From NCBI RefSeq assembly GCF_008042125.1, contig NZ_RDBI01000040.1, forward strand, positions 2,541,563 to 2,598,120: 56,558 nt of DNA, written 5' to 3'. The stretch is from Streptomyces sp. MS191. Lineage in GTDB: Bacteria > Actinomycetota > Actinomycetes > Streptomycetales > Streptomycetaceae. Both the position numbers and the translations under genes were made by a program. The notes below the pieces were generated by a model. That model saw nothing but the letters and a program-made list of their open reading frames with translations. It did no database searches and was not told where the DNA came from. This document shows positions 8,787 through 17,089 of this stretch, piece by piece (the first letter of the stretch is position 1; each line of letters starts with the position of its first letter).

Positions 8787-8933
8787 GAGCCACCTCCTCC
8801 CGTCCGCTCCGCGGACGTTGCCGTGCCACTCTTTCTTACGCCACGGCTCGGACAAACAAGAGGCTTTGACTCCGCTTCTGGCGCGTCGGGCGCCGGACCA
8901 CGGTAGGCCCGCGGGCACCGTCAGCCAATCTGG

Positions 8934-9022
8934 TTATCCACAGGGCCTGTGGGTGAAGGACCAGATGCTGTGGAGAACTCCGCAGAACCTGTGCACGGAC
9001 CGGGGGACAGCCATGTGGACAA
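8934..9022. promoter_or_regulatory. DnaA-box cluster upstream of dnaB
   Basis: Three 9-mers in 89 bp: TTATCCACA at 8934-8942 (exact E. coli consensus, plus strand), TGTGGAGAA at 8969-8977 (TTCTCCACA on the minus strand, one mismatch, a variant also found twice in oriC), and TGTGGACAA at 9014-9022 (exact Streptomyces-preferred TTGTCCACA on the minus strand). This density is far above chance in GC-rich DNA. Whether it is a promoter-control site for dnaB or a DnaA titration site is inference. Confidence 0.75.
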
Positions 9023-9173
9023 ACTCATAAGCACCCCTGTCACACCGGGCTGACCTGCGGGTTTTCCATCCACGGGCTGTGGGGGAGAAAAACTTTCCCC
9101 CACGGACCAAGATCAGAACAAACGGCCCACACCCGAAGCTCCACACCGACCCTGGGTAAGGACCTGCGACTCA

Positions 9174-9203
9174 TTGCATCTCTTACCTGTGGAAGATTAG
9201 ATT
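9174..9203 (+). promoter_or_regulatory. Candidate sigma-70-type promoter giving a leaderless mRNA
   Basis: TTGCAT (9174-9179), an 18-bp spacer, and TAGATT (9198-9203) fit the Streptomyces vegetative consensus TTGACN...TAGRRT. The MATE start ATG begins at 9211, seven bases after the -10 box, so transcription would start at or next to the A of the ATG. Confidence 0.5.
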
Positions 9204-9210
9204 GAGGCTC

Positions 9211-10548
9211 ATGACCCAGGCACCCGCGCCCCCCAAGGCCGTTCGTCGACGGCACGACCGCGAGATCGTCTCGCTCGCCGTGCCGGCCTTCGGTGCGCTC
9301 GTCGCCGAGCCCCTTTTCCTCATGGTCGACAGCGCCATCGTCGGCCACCTCGGCACCCCGCAACTGGCGGGGCTCGCCATCGCGGCGGCGCTGCTGTCCA
9401 CCGCGGTGAGCGTCTTCGTCTTCCTGGCCTACGCCACCACGGCCGCCGTCGCGCGTCGCGTCGGAGCGGGCGACCTCCAGGCCGCCATCCGTCAGGGCAT
9501 GGACGGCATCTGGCTCGCGCTCCTTCTCGGTGTCGCCGTCGTCGTCCTCACGATTCCCACCGCTCCCTGGCTGGTCGACATCTTCGGCGCCTCCGGCACC
9601 GCCGGCCCGTACGCCGTCACCTACCTCCGCGTCTCCAGCCTCGGCATCCCCGCCATGCTCGTCGTCCTGGCCGCCACCGGCATCCTGCGCGGCCTCCAGG
9701 ACACCCGGACGCCCCTCTACGTGGCCATCGGCGGCTTCGCCACCAACGCCGTGCTCAACGTGGGACTCGTCTACGGCGCCGGACTCGGCATCGCCGGCTC
9801 GGCCTGGGGCACCGCGATCGCCCAGTGCGGCATGGCCGCCGCCTACCTCGTCGTGGTCGTCCGCGGCGCCCGGCGTCACGGAGCCTCGCTGCGCCCGGAC
9901 GCGGCCGGCATACGCGCCAGCGCACAGGCCGGCGCTCCCCTTCTCGTCCGCACGCTCTCACTCCGCGCCGTCCTGCTGATCGCCACGGCGGTCGCGGCCC
10001 GCCTGGGCGACGCCCAGGTCGCCGCCCACCAGATCATCCTCTCCCTGTGGAGCCTGATGGCCTTCGCGCTGGACGCGATCGCGATCGCCGGGCAGGCCAT
10101 CATCGGTCGCTATCTCGGCGCGGACGACGCCGAGGGGGCGCGTCAGGTCTGCCGCCGCATGGTCCAGTGGGGCGTGGTGTCCGGCGTGGTCCTCGGCGCG
10201 CTGGTCATCGTGGCGCGGCCGTTGTTCATCCCGCTGTTCACCAGCGATACCGCGGTCCAGGACACCCTGCTCCCTGCCCTGCTCGTCGTCGCGCTCTCCC
10301 AGCCCATCGCCGGCGTCGTCTTCGTCCTCGACGGCGTTCTGATGGGCGCGGGGGACGGCCCGTACCTGGCCCGGGCCATGCTCCTGACGCTCGCCGTCTT
10401 CGCCCCGGTCGCCCTCCTGGTTCCGGTGCTCGGCGGGGGTCTGACGGCCCTGTGGTGGGCGATGACGCTGATGATGACCGTGCGGATGCTGACGCTCTGG
10501 CTCCGCTCGCGTTCCGGCCGCTGGATCGTCACGGGCGCCGCGCGCTGA
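9211..10548 (+). CDS. MATE-family multidrug/cation antiporter
   Basis: A 445-residue protein with about 12 hydrophobic helices and the MatE fold: two related halves, the first opening with EIVSLAVPAFGALVAEPLFLMVDSAIVGHLG (the typical 'alP.....l..pl..lvD...vG.lG' entry), the second with LVRTLSLRAVLLIATAVAARLGDAQVAAHQIILSLWSL. Such proteins expel cationic drugs, dyes or metabolites in exchange for Na+ or H+; DinF-type members fall in this group. The substrate here is unknown. Start ATG 9211 (MTQAPAPP) is preferred over TTG 9202. The promoter geometry suggests a leaderless transcript. A parS site sits 2 bp after the stop codon. Confidence 0.9.
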   Translation: MTQAPAPPKAVRRRHDREIVSLAVPAFGALVAEPLFLMVDSAIVGHLGTPQLAGLAIAAALLSTAVSVFVFLAYATTAAVARRVGAGDLQAAIRQGMDGIWLALLLGVAVVVLTIPTAPWLVDIFGASGTAGPYAVTYLRVSSLGIPAMLVVLAATGILRGLQDTRTPLYVAIGGFATNAVLNVGLVYGAGLGIAGSAWGTAIAQCGMAAAYLVVVVRGARRHGASLRPDAAGIRASAQAGAPLLVRTLSLRAVLLIATAVAARLGDAQVAAHQIILSLWSLMAFALDAIAIAGQAIIGRYLGADDAEGARQVCRRMVQWGVVSGVVLGALVIVARPLFIPLFTSDTAVQDTLLPALLVVALSQPIAGVVFVLDGVLMGAGDGPYLARAMLLTLAVFAPVALLVPVLGGGLTALWWAMTLMMTVRMLTLWLRSRSGRWIVTGAAR

Positions 10549-10550
10549 CG

Positions 10551-10564
10551 GTTTCACGTGAAAC
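10551..10564. promoter_or_regulatory. parS site
   Basis: Exact GTTTCACGTGAAAC directly after the MATE stop codon and before the rplI terminator hairpin. Confidence 0.93.
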
Positions 10565-10596
10565 GGCCGCGAGGACGCCTCTGCGCCATGCAACGC

Positions 10597-10631
10597 GGAA
10601 GGGCCGCACCCCCGAGGGGTGCGGCCCTTCC
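10597..10631. terminator. Bidirectional terminator, rplI / MATE
   Basis: A perfect 16-bp stem (10597-10612 with 10616-10631) with a 3-base loop CGA, between the convergent MATE and rplI genes. Flanked by TTAC on the rplI-distal side; strong enough to stop transcription from both directions. Confidence 0.85.
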
Positions 10632-10649
10632 TTACTGCTGAGAGCAGCG

Positions 10650-11096
10650 TTACGCGGCGACGACCTCGACGCCGAGCTTCGCGGCAACCTCGGGGTGCAG
10701 ACGCACGGACACCTGGTGCGAGCCCAGGGTCTTGATCGGCGAGCCGAGCTCGACGCGACGCTTGTCGACGTCGGGGCCACCCGCGGACTTGATCGCCGTG
10801 GCGATGTCGGCCGGGGTCACGGAGCCGAAGAGGCGGCCGGCGTCGCCGGAGCGAACGGCCAGGCGCACCTTCACGCCCTCGAGCTTGGCCTTGATCTCGT
10901 TGGCCTGCTCGATGGTCGCGATCTCGTGGATCTTGCGGGCGCGGCGGATCTGCGCCACGTCCTTCTCGCCACCCTTGGTCCAGCGGATCGCGAAACCACG
11001 CGGGACCAGGTAGTTGCGAGCGTAGCCGTCCTTGACGTCGACGACGTCGCCAGCGGCACCGAGGCCAGAGACCTCGTGGGTGAGGATGATCTTCAT
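10650..11096 (-). CDS. rplI: 50S ribosomal protein L9
   Basis: A 148-residue protein of the usual L9 length. The N-terminal signature [40 protein letters not shown] matches the L9 family ('G..G..v.Vk.GYaRN.L.P.g.A'), followed by a long connecting helix and the C-terminal RNA-binding domain. L9 binds 23S rRNA at the base of the L1 stalk and limits frameshifting. It is the last gene of rpsF-ssb-rpsR-rplI, 18 bp after rpsR, and ends at a strong terminator. Confidence 0.98.
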   Translation of the reverse strand: MKIILTHEVSGLGAAGDVVDVKDGYARNYLVPRGFAIRWTKGGEKDVAQIRRARKIHEIATIEQANEIKAKLEGVKVRLAVRSGDAGRLFGSVTPADIATAIKSAGGPDVDKRRVELGSPIKTLGSHQVSVRLHPEVAAKLGVEVVAA

Positions 11097-11114
11097 TTTC
11101 CGGTCACCCTTCCC

Positions 11115-11351
11115 TTATCGCGCGGTGGACGTGTAGGGCAGCAGCGCCATCTCACGGCTGTTCTTGACGGCCGTGGCGACGTCACGCTGGTGCTGCGTGC
11201 AGTTGCCGGTCACGCGGCGGGCACGGATCTTGCCGCGGTCGGAAATGAACTTCCGCAGCATGTTCGTGTCCTTGTAGTCCACGTACGCGGTCTTGTCCTT
11301 GCAGAAAGCGCAGACCTTCTTCTTAGGCTTGCGCACAGGCGGCTTCGCCAT
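11115..11351 (-). CDS. rpsR: 30S ribosomal protein S18
   Basis: A 78-residue S18 protein. The VCAFC motif (residues 13-17) with the later NC-TQHQR cysteine make this the Cys-containing (zinc-binding, 'C+') form rather than the zinc-independent paralogue that actinomycetes induce when zinc is scarce. [24 protein letters not shown] is the rRNA-contact core, where S18 pairs with S6 on the small-subunit platform. Third gene of the operon, 58 bp downstream of ssb, with an ATG start at 11351. Confidence 0.98.
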   Translation of the reverse strand: MAKPPVRKPKKKVCAFCKDKTAYVDYKDTNMLRKFISDRGKIRARRVTGNCTQHQRDVATAVKNSREMALLPYTSTAR

Positions 11352-11409
11352 GGTGTTTCTCCTGTGTGATCAAGAAGTGGGGGTACGAGCTTCCTTCGGG
11401 GGCTGTGCC

Positions 11410-12009
11410 CTAGAAGGGGGGCTCGTCCGAGTAGCCGCCGCCGCTGGAGTTCCCACCCCAGCCGCTTCCGCCGCCCTGCTGCTGGCCGCCGCCGGCCGGT
11501 GCGCTGGTCGCCCACGGGTCGTCGGCGGGAGCACCGCCGCCACCCTGCTGGGCGCCGCCGCCGGAGTTTCCACCCCAGCCGCCGCCACCCTGCTGGCCGC
11601 CGCCACCGCCGCCGTAGCCACCCTGGCCGCCCTGACCACCGCGACCGGTGGTCTTGGTGACCTTGGCCGTGGCGTTCTTGAGGCTGGGGCCGACTTCGTC
11701 GACGTCCAGCTCGTAGACCGTGCGCTTGACGCCCTCGCGGTCCTCGTAGGACCGCTGCTTCAGCCGGCCCTGCACGACGACGCGCATGCCTCGCTGGAGC
11801 GACTCGGCGACGTTCTCCGCCGCCTGACGCCAGACCGAGCAGGTGAGGAAGAGGCTCTCGCCGTCCTTCCACTCGTTGGTCTGACGGTCGAAGGTGCGGG
11901 GAGTGGACGCGATACGGAACTTCGCGACCGCCGCACCGGACGGGGTGAAGCGCAGCTCGGGGTCTTCGACAAGATTGCCGACGACCGTGATGACGGTCTC
12001 GCCTGCCAT
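11410..12009 (-). CDS. ssb: Single-stranded DNA-binding protein
   Basis: A 199-residue protein with an N-terminal OB-fold ([36 protein letters not shown], through about residue 110) that coats single-stranded DNA at forks and repair sites. A Gly/Gln-rich disordered linker (about 115-185) follows, then the conserved acidic tip SDEPPF, which recruits partner proteins. The glycine-rich linker is longer than in E. coli SSB and typical of Streptomyces. It lies in the rpsF-ssb-rpsR-rplI operon, so it is co-expressed with ribosomal proteins. No second ssb is seen in the window. Confidence 0.97.
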   Translation of the reverse strand: MAGETVITVVGNLVEDPELRFTPSGAAVAKFRIASTPRTFDRQTNEWKDGESLFLTCSVWRQAAENVAESLQRGMRVVVQGRLKQRSYEDREGVKRTVYELDVDEVGPSLKNATAKVTKTTGRGGQGGQGGYGGGGGGQQGGGGWGGNSGGGAQQGGGGAPADDPWATSAPAGGGQQQGGGSGWGGNSSGGGYSDEPPF

Positions 12010-12083
12010 GGTGAACCTCTCGGCGGGATTGCTGCTGGCTGCTTGCTGCTACTCGAACCCGATGACCTCTGAGCGGTGAAAGC

Positions 12084-12374
12084 TCAGTGGGTCTCGGGAC
12101 GGAGGACCTTGGTCCGGAGGACCGACTCGTTCAGGTTCATCTGTCGGTCGAGCTCCTTGACGACCGCAGGCTCGGCCTGCAGGTCGATGACCGAGTAGAT
12201 GCCCTCGGGCTTCTTCTTGATCTCGTAGGCGAGACGACGACGGCCCCAGGTGTCGACCTTCTCGACCTTTCCGTTGCCCTCACGGACGACGGAGAGGAAG
12301 TTCTCGATCAGCGGGGAGACAGCGCGCTCCTCGAGATCGGGGTCGAGGATGACCATCACCTCGTAGTGACGCAT
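12084..12374 (-). CDS. rpsF: 30S ribosomal protein S6
   Basis: A 96-residue protein of the normal S6 size. [19 protein letters not shown] and [24 protein letters not shown] are the S6 signatures of its ferredoxin-like fold, which binds the central domain of 16S rRNA together with S18. Start ATG 12374 is set by AAAGGAGGTGGG upstream; the longer open frame beyond is not coding. First gene of the rpsF-ssb-rpsR-rplI operon; its promoter must lie in 12375-12659, but no clear -35/-10 pair was identified. Confidence 0.98.
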   Translation of the reverse strand: MRHYEVMVILDPDLEERAVSPLIENFLSVVREGNGKVEKVDTWGRRRLAYEIKKKPEGIYSVIDLQAEPAVVKELDRQMNLNESVLRTKVLRPETH

Positions 12375-12659
12375 GTGGAACCCACCTCCTTTGGACTCAG
12401 CGGCCACGGTCGTTCCGTGGCAGGAGGGTCGTGATGCGTAAGCAACGGTATCGGCCACCACTGACAATCCCCTCGGGACGAGGGAATCGCCGGCAAGGGT
12501 CCAGGACGGACCTGGGCAGACACCGGTGCAGACCGTACAGAGTACCCGCACACCGCCCTGCGGTTGAAATCCGGTGGTCGGGGGACGCAATCTGTACACA
12601 TCGGATGTCGGCGGCGCGAAGACGCGCCGCCGTCCGGCAGGCACGCCAGGAGGTGCCCC

Positions 12660-12959
12660 ATGGCACAGGCAATGCGACCCGACCCCGGACATTCCCTCCT
12701 CGCCAGCGACGGGAGGCCCCACCCGCTCCAGGACACCCTGGTCGGGGTGACGCTCTTCCTCGGAGTCCTCTCCTTCATCACCGCGCAGTTCCACGGCCTG
12801 CACGTGCTGGCTTCCTGGACCGGGCTGGTCGGCATCCTGACCGGCGCGTACGGACAGTTCATCTCCGTGACCACCAGGGAACGCTTCGCGTTGATCGTCG
12901 GGCTCGGCGCCTCCGCGGTGGGCTTCTACCTCGGCATGTTCTACGGGGGCCTCGCCTGA
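12660..12959 (+). CDS. Small conserved membrane protein
   Basis: A 99-residue protein with three likely membrane helices: about 27-45 ([18 protein letters not shown]), 48-65 ([17 protein letters not shown]) and 75-97 ([23 protein letters not shown]). Start ATG 12660 is preceded by AGGAGGTGCCCC. It is divergent from rpsF and precedes femX by 190 bp. Not recognised as a named family; the conserved position next to femX in Streptomyces suggests, but does not prove, an envelope role. Confidence 0.7.
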   Translation: MAQAMRPDPGHSLLASDGRPHPLQDTLVGVTLFLGVLSFITAQFHGLHVLASWTGLVGILTGAYGQFISVTTRERFALIVGLGASAVGFYLGMFYGGLA

Positions 12960-13149
12960 GGGGGCCGTCAGGGGGCCTCGTGGATCGGTCCGGGATCAGG
13001 GAGTGCCGGACGCCGCGAGCCCGGCGGGATCCGTGAGCCACCCCCGGGCCCCACACGGCCCATCGGGGCGCTCCCCGGTCACAGTAGGCTTCGGCGCGAG
13101 AGCCGGAGCCCCTGTACCGATGGGGACACACCTGCCGAGGAGCGCCCCC

Positions 13150-14268
13150 ATGAGCCTGACCCTGAGGACCATCAGTCGTGAGCAGCATCTGGCATTCATC
13201 CAGAGCCAGCCCTCGGCGAGCCACTGCCAGGTCCCGGCGTGGGCTGATGTGAAGACCGAATGGCGTTCGGAGAACCTGGGTTGGTTCGACAAGTCCGGCG
13301 AACTCGTCGGCGCCGGTCTGGTTCTCTACCGTCAGCTGCCGAAGATCAAGCGGTACTTGGCCTACCTGCCCGAGGGCCCGGTCATCAACTGGTACGCCCC
13401 GAACCTCGACGAGTGGCTCCAGCCGATGCTGGCGCACCTCAAGCAGCAGGGCGCCTTCTCGGTGAAGATGGGCCCGCCGGTGGTCATCCGCCGCTGGGAC
13501 TCCGCCGCGATCAAGTCCGGCATCCAGGACCCGGACGTCAAGCGCCTGAAGGACGTCGAGGCCACCCACATCGAGCCGCGCGCCTTCGAAGTGGCCGACC
13601 GGCTGCGGAAGATGGGCTGGCAGCAGGGCGAGGACGGCGGCGCCGGCTTCGGCGACGTCCAGCCCCGCTACGTCTTCCAGGTCCCGCTCGCCAACCGCTC
13701 GCTGGACGACGTCCTCAAGGGCTTCAACCAGCTGTGGCGCCGCAACATCAAGAAGGCCGACAAGGCCGGTGTCGAGGTCGTCCAGGGCGGCTACGAGGAC
13801 CTCGCCGAGTGGCAGCGCCTGTACGAGATCACCGCCGTCCGGGACCGCTTCCGGCCGCGCCCGCTGTCGTACTTCCAGCGCATGTGGACCGTCCTCAACA
13901 GCGAGGACCCCAACCGCATGCGCCTCTACTTCGCGCGGCACGAGGGAGTGAACCTGTCCGCCGCCACGATGCTCGTCGTCGGCGGTCACGTCTGGTACTC
14001 CTACGGCGCCTCCGACAACATCGGCCGCGAGGTCCGGCCCTCGAACGCGATGCAGTGGCGGATGCTGCGCGACGCGTACGCGATGGGCGCAACCGTCTAC
14101 GACCTGCGCGGCATCTCGGACTCCCTGGACGAGACCGACCACCTCTTCGGCCTCATCCAGTTCAAGGTGGGCACGGGCGGCGAGGCAGTGGAGTACGTCG
14201 GCGAGTGGGACTTCCCGCTCAACAAGCTCCTGCACAAGGCGCTGGACATCTACATGTCGCGCCGCTGA
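13150..14268 (+). CDS. femX: FemX-type lipid II aminoacyltransferase (FemA/FemB family)
   Basis: A 372-residue peptidoglycan-bridge enzyme with the FemABX fold: two GNAT-like domains (about 1-160 and 190-372). Signatures include CQVPAWADVKTEW near the start, LWRRNIKKADKAGVEV in the second domain, and the C-terminal GATVYDLRGISDSLDETDHLFGLIQFKVGTGGEAVEYVGEWDFPLN, the Fem hallmark 'yd..Gi.......gl..FK..fgg..ve..G.wd'. Family enzymes use aminoacyl-tRNA to add residues to the peptidoglycan stem. In S. coelicolor the orthologue at this locus adds the single glycine bridge to LL-diaminopimelate and is required for viability. No helical-hairpin insert is evident. Ribosome site GAGGAG; start ATG 13150. 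An alanine-racemase-like gene follows. Confidence 0.88.
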   Translation: MSLTLRTISREQHLAFIQSQPSASHCQVPAWADVKTEWRSENLGWFDKSGELVGAGLVLYRQLPKIKRYLAYLPEGPVINWYAPNLDEWLQPMLAHLKQQGAFSVKMGPPVVIRRWDSAAIKSGIQDPDVKRLKDVEATHIEPRAFEVADRLRKMGWQQGEDGGAGFGDVQPRYVFQVPLANRSLDDVLKGFNQLWRRNIKKADKAGVEVVQGGYEDLAEWQRLYEITAVRDRFRPRPLSYFQRMWTVLNSEDPNRMRLYFARHEGVNLSAATMLVVGGHVWYSYGASDNIGREVRPSNAMQWRMLRDAYAMGATVYDLRGISDSLDETDHLFGLIQFKVGTGGEAVEYVGEWDFPLNKLLHKALDIYMSRR

Positions 14269-14278
14269 CGGTTGCGTA

Positions 14279-14310
14279 GTCTCGTACGTAATCTGTAGGT
14301 CTCGTACATA
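14279..14310 (+). repeat. Two near-identical 12-bp direct repeats upstream of an alanine-racemase-like gene
   Basis: GTCTCGTACGTA (14279-14290) and GTCTCGTACATA (14299-14310) differ by one base and are 20 bp apart start to start, about two helical turns, so a protein could bind both on one face of the DNA. They occupy the 85-bp spacer between femX and the next gene. Confidence 0.5.
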
Positions 14311-14353
14311 CCTCTGAATACACCGCAGCCACCAGAAAGGTCCCGGGCCGGCC

Positions 14354-15385
14354 ATGGCGCTCTCCCTCTACGTCGACACCGCTCGCTGGCGGGCGCACCA
14401 GAAGACCGTGATCGACCAGTTCCCCGGTCTGATCCCGGTCTGCAAGGGCAACGGCTACGGCTTCGGCCACGAGCGGCTGGCGGACGAGGCGGCGCGGTTC
14501 GGCTCGGACATGCTGGCCGTCGGCACCACCTACGAAGCCGCCAAGATCAAGGACTGGTTCGGCGGTGACCTGCTGGTCCTCACCCCCTTCCGACGGGGTG
14601 AGGAACCGGTTCCGCTGCCGGACCGGGTGATCCGCTCGGTGTCCTCCGTGGACGGGGTGCACGCCCTGGTGGGCGCGCGGGTCGTCATCGAGTGCATGAG
14701 CTCGATGAAGCGCCACGGTGTCCTCGAGGAGGACCTGGGCCGGCTGCACGCCGCCATCGAGGACGTACGGCTGGAGGGCTTCGCCCTGCACCTGCCGCTG
14801 GACCGCACGGACGGCACCGACGCGGTCGAGGAGGTCATCGGCTGGATGGACCGCCTGCGGGCCGCCCGCCTGCCGCTGCACACCATGTTCGTGAGCCACC
14901 TGCGGGCCGAGGAGCAGGCCAGGCTGCGCCAGCAGTTCCCGCAGACCCGGTTCCGCGCCCGGATCGGCACCCGGCTGTGGCTCGGCGACCACGAGGCCAC
15001 CGAGTACCGCGGCTCCGTCCTGGACGTCACCCGCGTGGCCAAGGGCGACCGCTTCGGCTACCGGCAGCAGAAGGCCGCCTCCGACGGCTGGCTGGTGGTC
15101 GTCGCCGGCGGCACCTCGCACGGCGTGGGACTGGAGGCGCCCAAGGCGATGCACGGCGTGATGCCCCGCGCGAAGGGCGTGGCCCGGGCCGGTCTGGCGA
15201 CCGTCAACCGGAACCTGTCGCCCTTCGTCTGGGCCGGCAAGCAGCGCTGGTTCGCCGAGCCGCCGCACATGCAGGTCTCGATCCTGTTCGTGCCGTCCGA
15301 CGCCCAGGAGCCGAAGGTCGGCGACGAGCTGGTGGCCCACCTGCGCCACACGACGACCCAGTTCGACCGGCTCGTCGAGCGCTGA
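14354..15385 (+). CDS. PLP-dependent alanine-racemase-family protein
   Basis: A 343-residue protein with the fold-type III PLP enzyme plan: a barrel whose first strand ends in PVCKGNGYGFGH, the equivalent of AVVKANAYGHG in alanine racemase with the PLP-binding lysine, and a shortened C-terminal beta domain containing VAKGDRFGYRQ. Compared with Alr (about 370-390 residues) it is short, and I do not see a clear equivalent of the second catalytic tyrosine motif, so racemase activity is uncertain. It could be a divergent amino-acid racemase or a PLP protein acting near FemX on cell-wall precursors. Start ATG 14354; the spacer from femX is 85 bp, so co-transcription is possible. Confidence 0.72.
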   Translation: MALSLYVDTARWRAHQKTVIDQFPGLIPVCKGNGYGFGHERLADEAARFGSDMLAVGTTYEAAKIKDWFGGDLLVLTPFRRGEEPVPLPDRVIRSVSSVDGVHALVGARVVIECMSSMKRHGVLEEDLGRLHAAIEDVRLEGFALHLPLDRTDGTDAVEEVIGWMDRLRAARLPLHTMFVSHLRAEEQARLRQQFPQTRFRARIGTRLWLGDHEATEYRGSVLDVTRVAKGDRFGYRQQKAASDGWLVVVAGGTSHGVGLEAPKAMHGVMPRAKGVARAGLATVNRNLSPFVWAGKQRWFAEPPHMQVSILFVPSDAQEPKVGDELVAHLRHTTTQFDRLVER

Positions 15386-15435
15386 GCCGGACCGCTCCGG
15401 CACACCCCGCACCACGAGCCCGTCAGGGCACACGA

Positions 15436-15480
15436 GAACCGCGTCCGGGCCCGGGTGATCCCGGTGCCCGGACGCGGTTC
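15436..15480. terminator. Bidirectional terminator between convergent genes
   Basis: A 15-bp stem (15436-15450 with 15466-15480) continues, after one bulged base, into CCGGG/CCCGG (15451-15455 with 15460-15464) around the loop TGAT. It sits between the convergent racemase-like and GT87 genes. Confidence 0.85.
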
Positions 15481-15485
15481 CGTCG

Positions 15486-16979
15486 TCATTCGCCGACCGC
15501 GCCCCACTGCACGCGCGGCCCTTCCACGGCCTGCGCCGCGTGCCGGGCCGGATGGGCGGCCCTGCCCCGCACGAAGACGTCCTCGGCGCCGTCCAGGACG
15601 CCCCCGGAGGGGTCGTCCGAGCCGTCCTGCCGGACCACGTCCCGTTCGGGCGCCAGAACGTCGCGTACGACCACGGCGCACAGGTACAGCGTGCCGAGCA
15701 CGTGCAGGACGAGGACGAAGTGGTAGCCGTCCGTCGGCAGGCCCTGCTTGCTGCCGCTGGTGGTGAAGGCGAGGTACAGCCAGATGCCCAGGAAGTACAG
15801 GACCTCGCACGCCTGCCAGATCAGGAAGTCGCGCCAGCGCGGCCGTGCCAGCGCGGCCAGCGGGATCAGCCACAGGACGTACTGCGGGGAGTACACCTTG
15901 TTGGTCAGGACGAACGCGGCCACGATGAGGAAGGCGAGCTGGACGAACCGGGGCCGGCGGGGTGCGGTCAGGGCGAGCACGCCCAGGCCCGCGCAGGCGA
16001 GCAGCATCAGCAGGATCGCGAGGATGTTCGCGGTGCCCGGCGCGATCTGCTCGCCCGTACGCTGGCTGATCAGGAGCCACACCGACCCGAAGTCGACGTT
16101 CCGTTCGGTGCTGAAGGTGTAGAACTGCTTCCACCCCTCGGGCGCCAGCAGCATCACCGGCAGGTTGACCACCAGCCACGCTCCGCCCGCCCCGAGCAGG
16201 GCCGTGCCGAACTCCCGCCACCTGCCCGCCCGCCAGCAGAGCAGGAGCAGCGGGCCGAGCAGCAGGACCGGATAGAACTTGGCCGCGGTGGCGAGTCCGA
16301 TGAGGACACCGAAGGCGAGGGTCCGGCCTCGTGACCACATGAGAACGGCGGCGGCGGTCAGGGCGACCGCCAGCAGGTCCCAGTTGATGGTGGCCGTCAG
16401 CGCGAACGCGGGCGCGAGGGCCACGAGCAGGGCGTCCCAGGGCCGGCGGCGGTGCGTCCGGGCGACGCTGACGACCAGGACCGCGGCACACACCATCAGC
16501 ATGGCCGCGTTGACCATCCAGTAGGTCTGCTCGCGCTGCGTCATGTCGGCGCCGCCGGGCGTCAGCCAGGCCGCGACCTCCATGAACAGGCCCGTCAGGA
16601 CGGGGTACTCCAGGAACTCTATGTCGCCGTTCAGCCGGTCGAAGTAGGGCACGAGCCCCTCGGCGAAGCCGCGCCCCACGAAGAGGTGCGGGATGTCCGA
16701 GTAGCAGGCGTGGGTGTACTGCGAGGTCGTGCCCCGGAACCACGCCCAGTCGTAGCAGGGGATCTTCTGCACCATGCCCAGCGCGAACATCCCGATGGCG
16801 ACCAGGGCGATCACGCGTACGGGGGTGAAGGCGCCGGTGCCGAGCAGGGCACGGCGGCCCATCGGTCCGCCGATGAGTTCACTGCCCGCGGCGGCGACCT
16901 CGTCCCGGTGGGTGGGGCACACCACCGCCCGGTCCTGCGGCCGGTCCTGTGGCGGACTCGTCTTCTGGAGGCTCGGCAT
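15486..16979 (-). CDS. GT87-family polytopic glycosyltransferase
   Basis: A 497-residue membrane protein with about ten to twelve hydrophobic helices. The first large extracytoplasmic loop carries CYDWAWFRGTTSQYTHACYSDIPHLFVGRGFAEGLVPYFDRLNGDIEFLEYPVLTGLFM, matching the 'D...Y......G..PY......EYPp' region of GT87 (DUF2029) enzymes that use polyprenyl-phosphate sugars to build envelope glycans. A later KVYSPQYVLWLIPL motif is also typical. Start ATG 16979 has AGGA seven bases upstream; ATG 16988 is an alternative. The C-terminal 60 residues are cytosolic and charged. It lies downstream of the PBP gene but behind a strong terminator, so it may have its own promoter. The donor and acceptor are unknown. 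Confidence 0.8.
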   Translation of the reverse strand: MPSLQKTSPPQDRPQDRAVVCPTHRDEVAAAGSELIGGPMGRRALLGTGAFTPVRVIALVAIGMFALGMVQKIPCYDWAWFRGTTSQYTHACYSDIPHLFVGRGFAEGLVPYFDRLNGDIEFLEYPVLTGLFMEVAAWLTPGGADMTQREQTYWMVNAAMLMVCAAVLVVSVARTHRRRPWDALLVALAPAFALTATINWDLLAVALTAAAVLMWSRGRTLAFGVLIGLATAAKFYPVLLLGPLLLLCWRAGRWREFGTALLGAGGAWLVVNLPVMLLAPEGWKQFYTFSTERNVDFGSVWLLISQRTGEQIAPGTANILAILLMLLACAGLGVLALTAPRRPRFVQLAFLIVAAFVLTNKVYSPQYVLWLIPLAALARPRWRDFLIWQACEVLYFLGIWLYLAFTTSGSKQGLPTDGYHFVLVLHVLGTLYLCAVVVRDVLAPERDVVRQDGSDDPSGGVLDGAEDVFVRGRAAHPARHAAQAVEGPRVQWGAVGE

Positions 16980-17015
16980 GGGGGACATCCTGCCGTACGC
17001 CCCCGGGAACGCGGC

Positions 17016-17070
17016 GAGGGCCGCCGCACCCGACGCGTACACGAGGTACGGATCGGGTGCGGCGGCCCTC
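17016..17070 (-). terminator. Terminator of the PBP gene
   Basis: A perfect 18-bp stem (17016-17033 with 17053-17070) capped by a second 5-bp stem CGTAC/GTACG (17036-17040 with 17046-17050). Placed 20 bp after the PBP stop codon. Confidence 0.85.
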
Positions 17071-17089
17071 AGGGCGCTGCCGGGGGCGG

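Larger units (their letters stand above)
8787..9210. other. Divergent intergenic region dnaB / MATE
   Basis: A 424-bp divergent spacer. It holds the dnaB ribosome site (8787-8800), three strong DnaA boxes (8934-9022), a fourth weaker box TGTGGAAGA (9188-9196), and a promoter for the MATE gene at 9174-9203. No small gene was recognised. Confidence 0.7.
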
